Origin: Hippasteria phrygiana
Taxonomy: Eukaryota > Echinodermata > Asteroidea > Valvatida > Goniasteridae
Length of the DNA: 64,000 nucleotides
Direction of reading: 5' to 3'
Assembly (NCBI GenBank): GCA_037893225.1
Contig: JAZGUH010000402.1
Coordinates: 1-64,000, forward strand
Numbering within the stretch: position 1 is the stretch's first letter; each line of letters begins with the position of its first letter. The notes below the pieces were generated by a model. The model saw only the letters and a program-made list of their open reading frames with translations. It was not told the origin of the DNA and did no database searches. This document shows positions 36,630-48,461 of the stretch, piece by piece. The position numbers were made by a program, and so were the translations under genes.

Positions 36630-39220
36630 GTAAGTCCCACCAAGGAAACCTTCAGTTTAACCCATGTTTTTCAATGTTTGTATTTGACAATCTCAACCGA
36701 TATTTAAAAGACAATATAATGGACATCAAAAATTCAATCAAATTTAAAGAAAAGAACAAACTAAAAACTTATAGAATATTTTATCCCAGGGGTTGTCGGA
36801 TAACACCGAAAAGCCGCAAGCAGCTTATTTCCATTGTGGTTCTCATACAAATCATACAAATCATACAACTTATAAATTAGTACAGAATACAAAGTCAATT
36901 GCCCATGAAGTGTTTACATAGACAAAGTTCATATATAAGTCAATTAAAATCCCACCAACAGTTAAAAATACAATACATACAATGACCAACTTCACATTAA
37001 AAATATCACACCAGCTGGACAAATAGGACAAAACCTACATTGTACATGTACATGTAGTATGCGTTGGCTAACCCATGAGTAGTGCTCAATTACATTTAAA
37101 AAAAAAGAAACCAATTATTTAAAATGAAGGTATATGAAGGTTTGAGGAGCAATGGCATCTCCGAAAAAGCTGTTTGAAAACAGACAGGAAATGGGTCCAA
37201 ATACGGCTGCAATCTGTTGCAAATTTGGAGGAGGCTGTCCGGGAAATAATGCACAAGGTCACTCGTCCTCACCGTAAATAGACAAGCCGCCTGCCTCCAA
37301 ATAGACCTAGTGCTTCCCCTGCGTCAGCGCGTTGACGTCAAAGGGGTTGGAAGTAGGGAGACAAACGGTGGCGGTATATACTGGTTTCCTTCGCCAGGTT
37401 GTGAGTTATCCGACAGAGAGCCACTGCCAAGTGCAAAAAAAAGAAAGAAAGAATGGTTCGGTAAGATTGATTGAGTTGTTTGTCATCCTTGAAAAAAACC
37501 AGAAGGTTGAATTATTAAAATAAACATTTAAAAAAAAGACAAGGTATAGAAGAAATGAGAGTGAAACAGGAAAAAACAAGAATTGTAAATAAAAAAAACC
37601 AAAAAACAAATTGTTCAGAATATTTGAAATTGAATAAATTAGTGGAAAAAGAATATTGAATAAATAGGGGAGTGCAATTTTGAATTAAAAATGTGAAGTT
37701 ACAAAGTGTGCAACATCACTATGTTGTATGCAGGACATCATGTACCTGATCTGTTTTTTAGTGGAGATTTTGTTTGGGGGGGGGGGGGGGGGGGGGGGTG
37801 GGTGCAGGGGGAGCAGACTTGGATTTATTTGTAATACAATGTATGTTCCTCCAGCTTTGCAGTTTTACCTGCCCATCCCTGCAGTGCATTCATTAAGGCC
37901 ATGTGATTCTGCTTCAGCGGAGGATATTATTATTGTGATGGCCTGCGTGTACAGTGTGTACATGCACATGTAGGTCCATCAATATTCAATGAGGACCATA
38001 CACACAGGCGGGCAGGCAGGGGCTAGGCTGGCCACCGCATCATTCCTCTTGCGTCGTCCTCGTCCATGGTAGTGGGCTGCCTCTAATTACTGGCTCAAAG
38101 TCCAATCTCTCTGACACATGCTCAGGGATGCTCTCCACAATTTCATCCCGTGAAGCATGAAGGCTATAAAATGTAGGCATGAGGCCAGACAGTGTGAACA
38201 AAAATTATGTGTGGAACGCAATAGAGGTCCGAGGGTCCAATAAAACAAAAAATTGAATGCACTATTTTGCTCACAGACCGCTAAAGAATATTTAATTTAT
38301 TTGATAGTGAATGTTCATTTCATTTTTTAAAGGGTGGTGCGGGTTAAATCTTTATAATTACATGTCATATTTATGTGAGTGTGGGCAGATCTGTATAAAT
38401 TGAACAAAGGTTGAAACAAAATCATAGTGGGAAATAATGCTACGGCATTTATCCTAAACCTGTCCCTTCACTCAAATCTAATAAACATTTGCAAACATCA
38501 AAAACAAAACTACAAAATTATTAGGAAAGACCTTACTTGACAGTAAATATCCTGTGAAATCATGGCACCTGGGGTGCTGTCATTTTCAAGAAAAGTAAGA
38601 GTTTGTATCAATTTCCAATGATAGTTGGCCGATCATTGTTGGGAAAAAACAGACTTTTTCAAGTACATGTACTTGCCCCCCCCCACCAATTTACCAAATT
38701 AAGTTTATAGTCCACATTTTGTTACATCGGTTATACATCCGTGAACAGGTTCAAACCAGCTAGTCTGGTTCCCTGACCTGACAATTCCCCGATGTCTATA
38801 AATTGCTCCGTTTCATTTGAGGTTAGGTCGGGGAACTAGACTACAAGAACAGGATTTTGTATTGGTTTTTCCCAGCATCTATAAACATAAAACCTTGAGC
38901 TGCAATAATATTTGCTATAAAATACTCGCCCCCCCCCCCCCCCACATGCATTCAATTCTGAAAATTACAGCAAAAGCAAATTCACAAGAAATGGTATAGA
39001 GGCCAGTTTCATAGAGCTGCTTAAGACAATATTTGCTGAGCAGAGAAAAGTTTGACTTAGCAAGAAACAGGTTGCCAGCCAACCTTGTCACATTGAAACA
39101 TTTGTCCCTCGCTTGTTACAGGTTCGCAGCTAAGTTGTGCTCGGTAGAAACTTTGCCCTGTAGTATTTACTCACTGCTCCATGACATTGGGCTGAGAAGC
39201 TTTGAATATTCATACCACAG

Positions 39221-40500
39221 CAGGCCTCGATCTTAAGCTTTTTTTTAACTAGTCCAACGGGCAAGTTAACTGGGTTTTTTACTAGCCCGCAGAAATTTTT
39301 ACTAGCCCACATTTAATGGACATTGTAAATATCCCATTAACGATGGTCAGTTTCATTTCGCGGCAAACACGGCAAAACATCGTATTTCCATCGTAGCTAA
39401 GCCAGCCAAAGTCCCGCTCCCAGTCTTGTCTGTAGACACGTTGTCTTTTATTTTTGCTCTAGTTTGCATCGTATTCTCTTTTGCTCCCTTTTTTGGACGG
39501 ATTGGATACATTTAGATATCGCCACATGACGGAAAATGTAAAGACCCAAGTGAATAAAACTTCTCACCATCCACGTACACCGGCCCGGTACAGACCACAC
39601 GCACAAATCTTCGCACACAAAGTACACGCGCCCATGCCTTCTTTCATTCACTGCATGCATGGCTCATGGTCGCTGAGGTCAAGTGCCGATGCGCATGCTC
39701 AGTATGCACGTGGAATTCCCCGGTTGGGCCCATAATCAAAGCTGGCTTCAGTATAGTACGTACCAAAGATTGTATAGCCGGCCGCGTACACGGCGTACGG
39801 TTCGCTGCGTCTTATAGACATTCATGACATTATTCCGCCAATATTAGTTGGCGTTTTCCTTCAAATTGACATGGGCCAAAAATGTGATGGTCCTTAATAA
39901 TTTTTTTCAAACACTGATGATGTACAAAATAAATATGTTTCAGTGTCAGCCGTATCGATTCCGAGCATTGAGAAAAGATCCATAGTCTTTTTTGTGTGCA
40001 CTTTCACTGTACTTTTCTTCCCACACCCAACCAGTCCCATGCGTACAGCATTTGGCAAAAAAAGTGCACAACACACTCTGGACTTGATATGAGACTACCA
40101 ACCTTGTACAAGTCATGTGCGCTTGTGGCATCACGTGCGCAATGAATGGCATACACGTGTACGCACGTACACATGTTGCCATCGGGACACAAGCTAGCTG
40201 CTGTGAGACAGCGAGCGGCATGCATAGCGCTAGCGCTAGCGCTAGCGCGGCGGCTCGGCATAGTATTGACTGTGTGTGGGACGCCGTAGCGCTGTACTCG
40301 GTCATTAAATGAAACAAGAAGATTCACTCAAACTTACAAAGAACGTTTGTTTGATTCATATCAAGCAAAAGTGACAATTTTAAGCAGGTAGGTATGCTTT
40401 TTTAACTAGCCCGCCGGGCAAGTTAAAGAGTGCTTTTCACTAGCCCGGAGCAGTTTTTACTAGACATTGTACGCCGGGCTAGTGCTAAGGTCGAGCCCTG
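39221..40500 (+). mobile_element. hAT-like non-autonomous element, copy B (1280 bp)
   Basis: CAGGCCTCGATCTTAAGC at 39221 and GCTAAGGTCGAGCCCTG ending 40500, with CACAG directly outside both ends. Collinear with copy A (7614-9055) but lacks the left half of copy A's hairpin. GCGCTAGC is repeated near 40228-40249. No transposase. Confidence 0.82.
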
Positions 40501-40835
40501 CACAGTATGTAAATGTACACGTACATGTACATCATGTACACATTGGCATGCATATTCAGCAGTATGTACAGACTATACACAGCATTATCTTGAATCATAG
40601 TGTACAGTGTACGCACATGTATGCGTGTACATGTTACGTACACTGTACATTGTATACTCTGCATACACAAAATGTATGTACATTGTACGTGTACATGCAC
40701 TTATGTACCCCGGTACATGTACATGTATAATGTTAACTGAAAATGTGTGCAGTGTATGGTACAGGTACATGTACAATGTAGTACAATGTACATGTTTACA
40801 TAATGTAGCTTGTAACATACATTTGTGTGTATGTA
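40501..40835. repeat. TACATG/TGTACA-rich tract
   Basis: Degenerate mixture of ACATGTAC, TGTACATT and GTACACTG words over about 330 bp. Spurious frames on both strands arise from it. Confidence 0.8.
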
Positions 40836-40854
40836 CAGGTTCTGTATAATATCT

Positions 40855-41045
40855 CAGAGGACAAGAGGGGAAAGGAAATACAAAGAAACCTTTCAGTCCT
40901 CGCACGTCAAGTCTTTTGTTGAAATCTGTCCTCGCACGTAGAAGTACGTGCTTAGTCTATGGGGTTTGGGTTATATTAAAGGAACAATAGGAAACACACA
41001 GCATTGTCCTCACACGTATTGGGAAAGTACGACTGTATGTACGAT
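40855..41045 (+). repeat. Dispersed repeat shared with 16005-16200
   Basis: Same ordered blocks as the 16005 copy (GAGGACAAGAGG, CTTAGTCTATGG, TAGGAAACACA). Nothing clear between 41046 and exon 4. Confidence 0.75.
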
Positions 41046-41572
41046 GTGTGTGACATGAAGTACAACATGTGCATTACACAAAGAAAGATACTTTGCACAT
41101 AACTTAAGTGCAGTACACAAATACTGAATAATCCCCTTTTTTCCTGATACAAACAGTATAAAACACCTAATGTACATTTTGACCGTCTGTATGTTTAGGA
41201 ACCACATTAATGACTCAAAAAGTTGGCAATTAAAATGATTATAACCCTTTCTTTGTCAGGCAGAAATCTTGAAGGATAGTGTAAACAAATTGGGAGTTTG
41301 AAAGTCAGACAGTGGACCACTCCATGAAGCCCCGCCCCCTTTTACCTATTTGGTCACTCCTAAACCAAATTTAGGCAAAACACGATGCAATGTGCATACC
41401 GCCAGGCGCTTTTGAATATAGGGCGGTTTAGATGTAAACAAAGGGCACATGTTCTATTGTCACCCAAACACTTTTCAGTTTTACTTTCTTGAATTTGAAG
41501 TCCCTACATTTAAGTCGGACATGCTTTTCCCCAAGTTTCTCATTTATTTTTGTTCTCCCCTTTGTTCTGCAG

Positions 41573-41701
41573 CTACCTTTCCGATTTAAGGCGAATTGCT
41601 AATGCAAACTACGTTCCCACAGAACAAGATGTATTGAGAGTACGAGTGCCTACGACAGGCATCATCGAGTACCCATTTGATTTAGACTCCATTATTTTCA
41701 G
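41573..41701 (+). CDS. GNAQ: Gq/11 alpha subunit, coding exon 4 (switch I)
   Basis: Encodes the last base of Tyr153 through two bases of Arg196; 129 nt as in vertebrate [20 protein letters not shown] spans linker 2 and switch I. Arg177 (Arg183 in human numbering) is the catalytic arginine that stabilises the transition state of GTP hydrolysis, and Thr180 or Thr181 provides the Mg2+-coordinating threonine of switch I. The acceptor is TTCTGCAG and the donor is AG/GTAGGT. The region before switch I ([18 protein letters not shown]) is recognisably Gq with modest substitutions. Exons 4 and 5 are separated by only about 0.7 kb, the shortest intron in the window. Confidence 0.96.
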
Positions 41702-42406
41702 GTAGGTGTACATGTATGACTTGGACCAAATGGGTAGCCTCCTGTTTTTGGATGCTATTGTTTTTATAATATAATTCCAAAACAAATTGTTTTTGAATAT
41801 GGTACTGGTGCTAGGCTTGAATTTAACCTATCTTCTCCTTACTAGCAAATAGAGCACAGAAGTGATGATGTCACCGTGCAATTTCCCGAACCAGATTTAG
41901 TGCTTTTCATGGCAGTATGTTTGCATACATGTACTTATTAATAAAGGAACCTTTTCAAATTCACGATATGTTGACAAATGAAAACCATTTCTACAATGCT
42001 TGCAACTCACCAGCCATGATTAGACGTTTGTTTAGAACTGTTTGTCATGCCAAATTATGTGATGCTTTTTAAGACCATAAATGGCAATAATATAGCTTCG
42101 AATAGCGGGAAAAAGTGAAGTATCAGATCAGCTTTTGGAAAATTTATATCTGCCAAAGTGGACTCTTTTACTTGAGTAATGTAGTTTCAGCTTTTTGGAT
42201 GCCTTTAATTTGTCCTCTTTTTTTGGATTGAGTGATATCACAAACCGTCTCGGCTCCAGCAGTGTGCAACATTGTCTTGCATTCATCATGATTTTTCTCC
42301 CTATATATATTTAACAATTTTGCACAGTCAAGAAGAGTACAAGGACAGAAATTCATACAGGCAGCCGATTTAAAGTTATGCTTGATGTCTGTCTTGCCTG
42401 TTTCAG
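41702..42406 (+). other. Intron 4 of the Gq gene (705 bp)
   Basis: Donor AG/GTAGGT, acceptor TTTCAG. No mobile element recognised; the only intron free of them. Confidence 0.92.
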
Positions 42407-42536
42407 AATGGTCGACGTAGGAGGTCAGAGGTCAGAGCGACGTAAGTGGATCCACTGCTTCGAGAACGTCACATCCATCATGTTCCTAGTCGCCTTAAGT
42501 GAATATGACCAAGTGCTGGTTGAGTCCGACAGTGAG
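42407..42536 (+). CDS. GNAQ: Gq/11 alpha subunit, coding exon 5 (switch II)
   Basis: Encodes the end of Arg196 and residues 197-239; 130 nt as in vertebrate [23 protein letters not shown] at 197-215 is the G3 motif and switch II. Gln203 (Gln209 in human numbering) positions the attacking water in GTP hydrolysis and is intact. [13 protein letters not shown] and VLVESDSE follow; most Gq proteins have Asn where this one has Ser at residue 238. The acceptor is TTTCAG and the donor is GAG/GTATGT (phase 0). This is the most conserved exon of the gene and alone supports the family call. Confidence 0.97.
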
Positions 42537-42615
42537 GTATGTTAGTTAGTTTTTTTTCTTCAGAAGTTGCTGGACTGCATGCATTGTCCCTTACTTGTAC
42601 AAACCGTCTAACCTA

Positions 42616-42833
42616 CAATCCTGGACAAAACTCGTTGGGACACCCCCCCCCCCCCCCCCCATCCCCAATCATTGTTGGTTCGGTGTGGTTAAAAGTCGAC
42701 GATTGAGGAAACTCGTGCGCAGAAAAAATTGTTATTGGCGCCAAATTCCCTAACAACGGACATCAACACTGACCGGGGGAAGGGGGGGTGGTGGTCTACT
42801 GTTGAGGTGTCCCAAGAGTTTTGTCCAAGATTG
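42616..42833. mobile_element. Tc1/mariner-like MITE (218 bp) with TA flanks
   Basis: Left CAATCCTGGACAAAACTCGT and the right end form inverted repeats of about 29 bp with few differences; TA lies outside on both sides (42614-42615, 42834-42835). A TA duplication is the Tc1/mariner signature. Poly-C and poly-G runs follow the termini inside. Confidence 0.85.
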
Positions 42834-43067
42834 TAGATCCGAGAGAGTTGGGGTTCAGCTTGTGCTATGGTTATCTTGAGGACAGTTGAGTATATTGACC
42901 AAAACGCTGGCTCGTAATTCATACTGGACTGGTGGACCGGGTACAGTAGTTTGGGCATCAGTCTAGCAGTGCCAAGACCAATCTAGACCAGTCCAGCAGT
43001 AATTTTTCTGTCAAGTAATTTTACATAAAAAAAACCACTGAATCTGAGATTTCACACTTTGAATGAC

Positions 43068-44986
43068 TTAAAGAGGAACTAAAACCAATTTGCATTTTTC
43101 TACTTTAGTGGCTTTTCTGAGAGCTTATGCCTTCCCAAACCTAACAAAGTAGGTTTGAAGAGTTTATGCATGGATTTGGCAATTTTAGAGAAGTTTTACT
43201 TTGGAGTCGCTTTTGTTCAGAATCAGAAAAGCTCGGGGTCAACCGCGTGTTTACAATCCAATCGCGTGACGTAGCTGCGTGGAGATAGATGACGTCACTA
43301 TGCGAGTGCCCATTGTGTTTGCGTGCGTGCATGTCTACTAAGTACTATGTGTTGGGTTTTGTCCTAATTTTCTTGTTCCTGGTGGTGCATTATTACATGA
43401 ACGTTGCACTGATGAGTTTGTATATATTATTATATTATCCCCCTCCCCGAAGACCCTTCGCTGCCCGCGCCCATGGCGCCCCGACACAAGTATTTTTTTA
43501 TCACGAATTGGTTGCAATGCCCACTAATGAAAATTTTGCTGTTTAGACGCTAGCTGCCGGACACCCCAACAATCGGTAGCAATCTGTACTCTAAACATCA
43601 TCAATGACCATTTTAATACATACTCGTGCCCTCTCCCTTTTCCGGAAAGCACCTCCAGATCGCATACGTCGTCGCTTAAAAGGCGATGGTGTCGCGCTGC
43701 GTGATCGACTCCTGCTCCCATCTTCAACATTGGCTTGGTCGTGGCTCATATGTTATAGCGGCAAAACAAATTACGTGTGCTCGAGGCACACCACTCCCGT
43801 GCGGGTCACCGGGGCCTCCGCGCTGCTGGACGGCGGGGAAAAATTACGTGTCCCGCTGGCCGTGCCGGTCCCTCGGAAAATCGAACCCGAAGTACGACTT
43901 CGGACCGCAGCAGCGGGCGCAGGCGCCAGCCGTGCCGTCCAACTGCGGCCTGATTCCAGCGTGCTCGGGCCGATGGTGTCCGCCGGGCCGGCACGGCAGG
44001 GCCGAGCGCGGCCACCCTCCGGTACCCCCAGTCGACCAACACTGGGTGCCCAGTGTGTGACATGGCTGAACCCGCCATTGGACAGTGCGCAAAATCTGCC
44101 GTTCGCACCTCCCGCTGTCGGGTGCCCCGGGTCTGACGGGGCCCAGCGGAGCGCCGTACGGCGGGGTGGGAGCTCCGTCCTGCTCGCCGGACTCTGCCCA
44201 ACCCGGACTCTGACGTGGATTTTCGGCCCGTCTGACTGGCCCGCAAAATCGGGTTGAAGGCCCGGAGTCCCTACCGGCACTTTTTCTCTCCCGGAAACCC
44301 CGTCTTTGTACACTTTTTCTCCATCCGGGCCCGGCCCCTCTCCTCGCCTGCCTGCCTGCCTGCCTGCCTGCCTGCAGATACAATTTTATCTTCAGTCTTT
44401 CGTAAAATGTTTCTTACATATGTAACACCATTTCGTCAGCCTAAAGTCAGATCGCGTTGTTTCCACAAACCGGACCCACTGCCGTCGTTGTTTCCCATCA
44501 ACTTTGGGGAATCTTTAAAAAGATAGGTTCGGATTTTTGTCCGTATTTCTTGTGCAGCCACCTACCACACACGTTCTTGGCATAATACTTATTAACTTTA
44601 ATACATTCGAGATCCGAATAACTCCAAAAGTAAGCTAGGAAGGCTGTGAATTCTGCAAAAAATTCCAAGAAAGTACGACCAGCTGACGACGAAAATGTCA
44701 TAAAACACGCGTGGATGATAGTACCAACACGCTGCAGACGTGATGGCTGCACGGCTGGGTAAGCGCACACACGTCATAAGGTCATATGCATACATTTGCA
44801 TCCCTAATGACCTTTTCAGGAATTGAGACCAAACGCTCACTCCAAGGGGCAATTTTAGTCCATTTTTTTTCAACGAAATAAATTTTAATCGTTCTTTACC
44901 AATTTGTATTCGGTTAGAAGAATATACAAGCTATCAGAAAAGCCAATAAAGTGGAAAAATGCAAATTGGTTTTAGTTCCTCTTTAA
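43068..44986. mobile_element. TTAA-flanked element (1919 bp) with long termini and GC-rich core
   Basis: Termini TTAAAGAGGAACTAAAACC extend as inverted repeats for about 60 bp. The core from about 43770 to 44330 is far richer in GC than its surroundings, so long frames appear on both strands (43604-44257 + and 43771-44313 -, among others); none resembles a known transposase. A TGCC microsatellite lies at about 44346-44376. It could be a non-autonomous piggyBac-like element that captured GC-rich DNA, or a CpG-island-like insert. Confidence 0.85.
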
Positions 44987-45173
44987 GTCTTCACTTGACA
45001 AATTTCTAGCAAGTTGGGACTTGACAATGTACAATGTAGTTAACAGCACAGCCACAAAGAGTGCCCCCAGTCAAGTTTTATAGGCAGTAGTCTTGAAAAT
45101 AAATTCCTGTCTATTGGATCACTTGTACAATGTATCACGATAGTCAAGTAGAAATTTGTATAGAATTCAGGCA

Positions 45174-45384
45174 TTAACCCTAACTACCCCAAGCCTTACA
45201 AACTCCAACAGCAGGTTTTGCCAAGTTTTGATGGGTTCAGTACTGCAGGGCCTTGGCACCATTACTTTACATGGAGCTATGACACCCCAATTTGTCCAAA
45301 GAATGTGCCATAGGTGTACTGCACAGTGTTGGATTTTGACAGGTTGAGGAAGCCTAGTACAAATGCCTAGGGGGTTAGGGTTAA
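45174..45384. mobile_element. TTAACCCTAAC MITE (211 bp)
   Basis: TTAACCCTAAC at 45174 and GGGGTTAGGGTTAA ending 45384. An inverted near-identical copy is at 57257-57476. Confidence 0.9.
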
Positions 45385-45485
45385 AACTTTGTTTACATTA
45401 TCGAAAATCTCTGGGCAGCTGATGTTGAACTGCAGATTTTAACCTTTTCACAATATCATTTTGACCCATGCCTGGGTACACATTT

Positions 45486-45536
45486 AACAATTGTTGACTG
45501 CTGTGATGTGGGATATGGCAGCAGTCAACAATTGTT
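45486..45536. repeat. 18-bp perfect inverted repeat with 15-nt loop
   Basis: AACAATTGTTGACTGCTG at 45486-45503 pairs with 45519-45536. It could form a hairpin RNA; no further sign of function. Confidence 0.9.
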
Positions 45537-45619
45537 TTGTTGTATCGCCAAACCAAGTTTATTTCAGTTCAGCTTGCCTTGCTTGGTGGAAATTCACTGA
45601 AACAAATCACGCGATCAAA

Positions 45620-45826
45620 ACAGCTGATCGTCTGGTAGTCCGCTGCTCCCACTATAATTTACTATCGTCAACAGTGTAGGTGAAAATTGCGTGGGTACCA
45701 ATGATACAGCTGATCGTCTGCTAGTTTGCTGCTCCCCTTATAGTTAACTACCGTCAACAGTGTAAGTGAAAATTGCGTGGGTACCAATGATACAGCTGAT
45801 CGTCTGCTAGTTTGCTGCTCCCCTTA
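45620..45826. repeat. 86-bp tandem repeat, 2.4 units
   Basis: Units start ACAGCTGATCGTCTG at 45620, 45706 and 45792, exactly 86 bp apart. Confidence 0.93.
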
Positions 45827-46299
45827 TACAGCTCAATAGCTAGCTGGCTGATGTATGTGATATCATGCTTGGAGTGTGCCAGTCGTTTTTATAGACTGGA
45901 CACGCGATCGTCCTAGGCCATTCAAAATACAGTATCCAAGACTGAGATATATAACAAGTACATTTAGTGCCCCCCCCCCCCCCCCCCAAAAAAAAGTAGA
46001 AGAGTGGATAGTTGTGTGGATATGTGCATTTCATTGGTAGTGTTGTTTCTTGTCCCCAGTCAAGTTATCAAAACTCATTAGGTTAAAGGTTATGGCAACA
46101 AGTAAACTGCCTCTTGAAGTATTCTCCAATTTTACAAAAGAAGCATTTATTGAGCTTGTCGTGTCAAACGGCACGCAAGTCCTAAAAGTCACTCTGTCCA
46201 TGCTCTGACCGAAAATTACAATTCAATTAATTTCCCCCACTGATGAATTATGATATTGTTTTATTCCATGCTACGCCGAAAGCTTGAAATACGTGCACA

Positions 46300-46651
46300 T
46301 TAACCCTAACCCCCTAGGCCCTTACTGCTAGGAACCATCCTTAATCCTCCAAAATCCTTCCGTGCTTCAATCACCATTCATCTCAATCCTCCAAAATCCT
46401 CCAGTGCTTCAATCACCACTCATCCTCAATCCTCCAAAATCCTTTGCTTCAATCACCATCCATCCTCAATCCTCCAAAATCCTCCTGTGCTTCAATCACT
46501 ATTCATCCTCAATCCTCCAAAATCCTCCTGTGCTTCAATCACCATTCATCCTCAATCCTCCAAAATCCTCCGGTTGCTTCAATCACCATTCATTCTCAAT
46601 CCTCCAAAACAACCATGAGGATTTTGGAGGATTGAGGAGGGTTAGGGTTAA
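46300..46651. mobile_element. TTAACCCTAAC MITE with internal 43-bp tandem repeat (352 bp)
   Basis: TTAACCCTAACCCCCTAGG at 46300 and GGGTTAGGGTTAA ending 46651. Between them about six units of CAATCCTCCAAAATCCTCC plus CTTCAATCACCATTCATC. The right end carries the unit inverted (GGATTTTGGAGGATTG), so the whole folds back. Ends 250 bp before exon 6. Confidence 0.87.
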
Positions 46652-46900
46652 TACTTTTGGAATTAGGAATGTACCGCTCCTAATTCCAAATTTGAAACTT
46701 ACCAAGTCTGTTACTGATGGTTGGTCGATTTTGTTGTGGAACGTCTCATTGAAAACTTCACAAGTTATCTAATACTATCAAATTAGCATTTCAACTTCAA
46801 GATTTTGTTAAATGGTGTTAAACTCCAAAAGCTTTACATGTAAGTTGAAGTCAGTTTCCTGATGTTATTTTCCCTTCCTTGTTTCTGCATTGCATTTTAG

Positions 46901-47095
<195 letters not shown>

Positions 47096-47220
47096 TGATA
47101 GATTTCCTTGCAGAGTTTTGGTACTTGGCACTCGGAGCAGTTCCATTGTAGTACTGTGCTTCTAAAACGGGTAACTGATTCCCGTACTACCCGTAAATGT
47201 ACACCCTTATTCCATTACAC

Positions 47221-47291
47221 CTCGTGGATTACTTTGATAAGACCAAGGACCAAACTGCTCCCAATCATCACATCCTTGCAGAGATTGGTAC
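47221..47291 (+). pseudogene. Decayed copy of the end of Gq exon 6 and adjoining intron
   Basis: CTCGTGGATTACTT..TGATAAGACC..GGACCAAACTGCTCCCAA..CCTTGCAGAG..GGTAC follows the order of 47027-47124 (exon 6 end, donor, first 70 intron bases) with deletions. The donor GGTAAGA is lost and the exon part is frame-broken. Because intron text is included it arose by DNA duplication, not by retroposition. Confidence 0.75.
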
Positions 47292-47520
47292 AGTACAGCC
47301 CACAAGTAGTTTCAAGAACGAGCGAGGAACGAGGGAAATCTAACGAGCGAGTTGCGTGACGCGTGCGAGGCCCCTCGCAATAACGAGCGAGGGGCTCCCC
47401 TTTCTTGCGAGTAATTTGCGAGACGAGTGATTATTTTGCGAGCGCAAGAAGACGTACACGTTGGCCACTCGTTACGGCCGGTGCGGCCCTCGCTCGTTAT
47501 TCAGTCCCCTCGCAAAATGT
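47283..47520. repeat. AACGAGCGAGG repeat, shared inverted with 62540-62760
   Basis: TACAGTACAGCCCACAAGTAG followed by TTTCAAGAACGAGCGAG appears here and, reverse-complemented, at about 62703-62752. The GC-rich body repeats AACGAGCGAG and CCCCTCGC. Confidence 0.8.
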
Positions 47521-47927
47521 GAATCGGATGACACGGTTACGCACGCACAAACATACACGTACGCAGTACGTACAGACTTTTGGGAACAGGTTATTCCGTT
47601 GTCCGAGTAACTTGGACTAAATAAACTGGCATTTTTAACAACGGTCATTGAAAGAGTCGGTCTAAAATCCGTACAAGTACGGCACAAAAAGTGTATGTCT
47701 CGCACATAAGAGCGAAAGAAAATTGCCAGTTGTAAAACGGAAACTAGTCCCTAGTAGACTAGAAGAAAGGATCTTTGCAAAAAGTGACGTACTGGGCCGG
47801 AAATGGCAGAGCAGCCATTGATAAAAAAATTGCATTATCGATGAACATGTACATGTACGTGTGGCGTTTGAGACGTAATATTTTGTATATAATTCTAATA
47901 CATTAAGTATTTCGTGATACGTAGTGG

Positions 47928-48225
47928 CTATTTTTACAGCAGCCGTAACGCAACTTTCAAATGCTATGGTTACGGCACACATTGCGAACGTATATAAGTT
48001 TTACAATTGCCCCTCCTGTCAGCTCGCTTCGGTAGCTCGAGCGGTAGGGCGTCAGATTTGAGAGCCCGGAGACCCCGGATCGAACCCCACTCGACCACGG
48101 ATTTATTTTTCTAATTTTTGTTTCTCCGAAAAGTTTTCTTAAGTTTTAGGTTTTTAATCAAATGGTTATTTCTATTTAAGTAGATTTTATTTTCTTTCCT
48201 TTGATTTCAGTGGTGTTGGAGATTT
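47928..48225 (+). repeat. tRNA-like (SINE-type) repeat, copy 1
   Basis: Leader GGCTATTTTTACAGCAGCCG, then a tRNA-like part at 48026-48100 and a tail with AATCAAATGGTTATTT. A box TAGCTCGAGCGG at 48033 and B box GGATCGAACCC at 48077 are good. The D stem GCTC/GGGC pairs, but the anticodon stem does not, so it is a tRNA-derived repeat, closest by eye to a Lys-type head. Copies 2 and 3 are on the other strand. Confidence 0.65.
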
Positions 48226-48338
48226 TTTTTTTTAAAGGAAAATAAAGTCCAAACGATTTACTGATTCAGTAATGTCCTAAAAATTGAGATTGATTCAACA
48301 TGGCAGAGGGTAAATACGGAAGTACGACTACGTCTGTT

Positions 48339-48461
48339 AACGATTTAATAAATCGTTAGAAAGATTTAGCTAAATCGTTTGAAAGATTTAAGTAAATCGT
48401 TTGAACAATTTAAAAAAATTGTTTGAACGATTTATTAAATCGTTTAAACGATTTAGCAGCT
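48339..48461. repeat. 22-bp tandem repeat of AAATCGTTTGAACGATTTA type
   Basis: About five units; each unit is nearly palindromic (AAATCGTTT/AAACGATTT), so the array can fold in many registers. Confidence 0.85.

Larger units (their letters stand above)
36630..41572 (+). other. Intron 3 of the Gq gene (about 4.9 kb)
   Basis: Phase 2, GTAAGT donor, CTGCAG acceptor. 36674-37700 is A-rich text without a recognised element. 37776-37798 is a run of 23 G. 38000-39000 holds nothing I can name. The hAT-like copy B and a dispersed repeat follow. Confidence 0.9.
42537..46900 (+). other. Intron 5 of the Gq gene (about 4.4 kb)
   Basis: Phase 0, GTATGT donor, TTTTAG acceptor. Largely made of the elements listed next; 45840-46299 and 46652-46900 show nothing beyond a C run near 45971-45987. 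Confidence 0.9.

Noticed and set aside
43604..44257. 217-codon open frame on the + strand, with equally long frames on the other strand
   Set aside because: It lies in a GC-rich transposon core where stops are rare; several phases are open on both strands and none shows a recognisable domain.
45486..45536. microRNA precursor
   Set aside because: The 18-bp stem is perfect and short with a large loop; nothing else supports processing.
46300..46315. Telomere repeat tract
   Set aside because: Only one or two CCCTAA-like units, and they are the fixed ends of a TTAA MITE family.
48026..48100. Functional tRNA gene
   Set aside because: Good A and B boxes and D stem, but the anticodon stem cannot form and the sequence recurs as a dispersed repeat.
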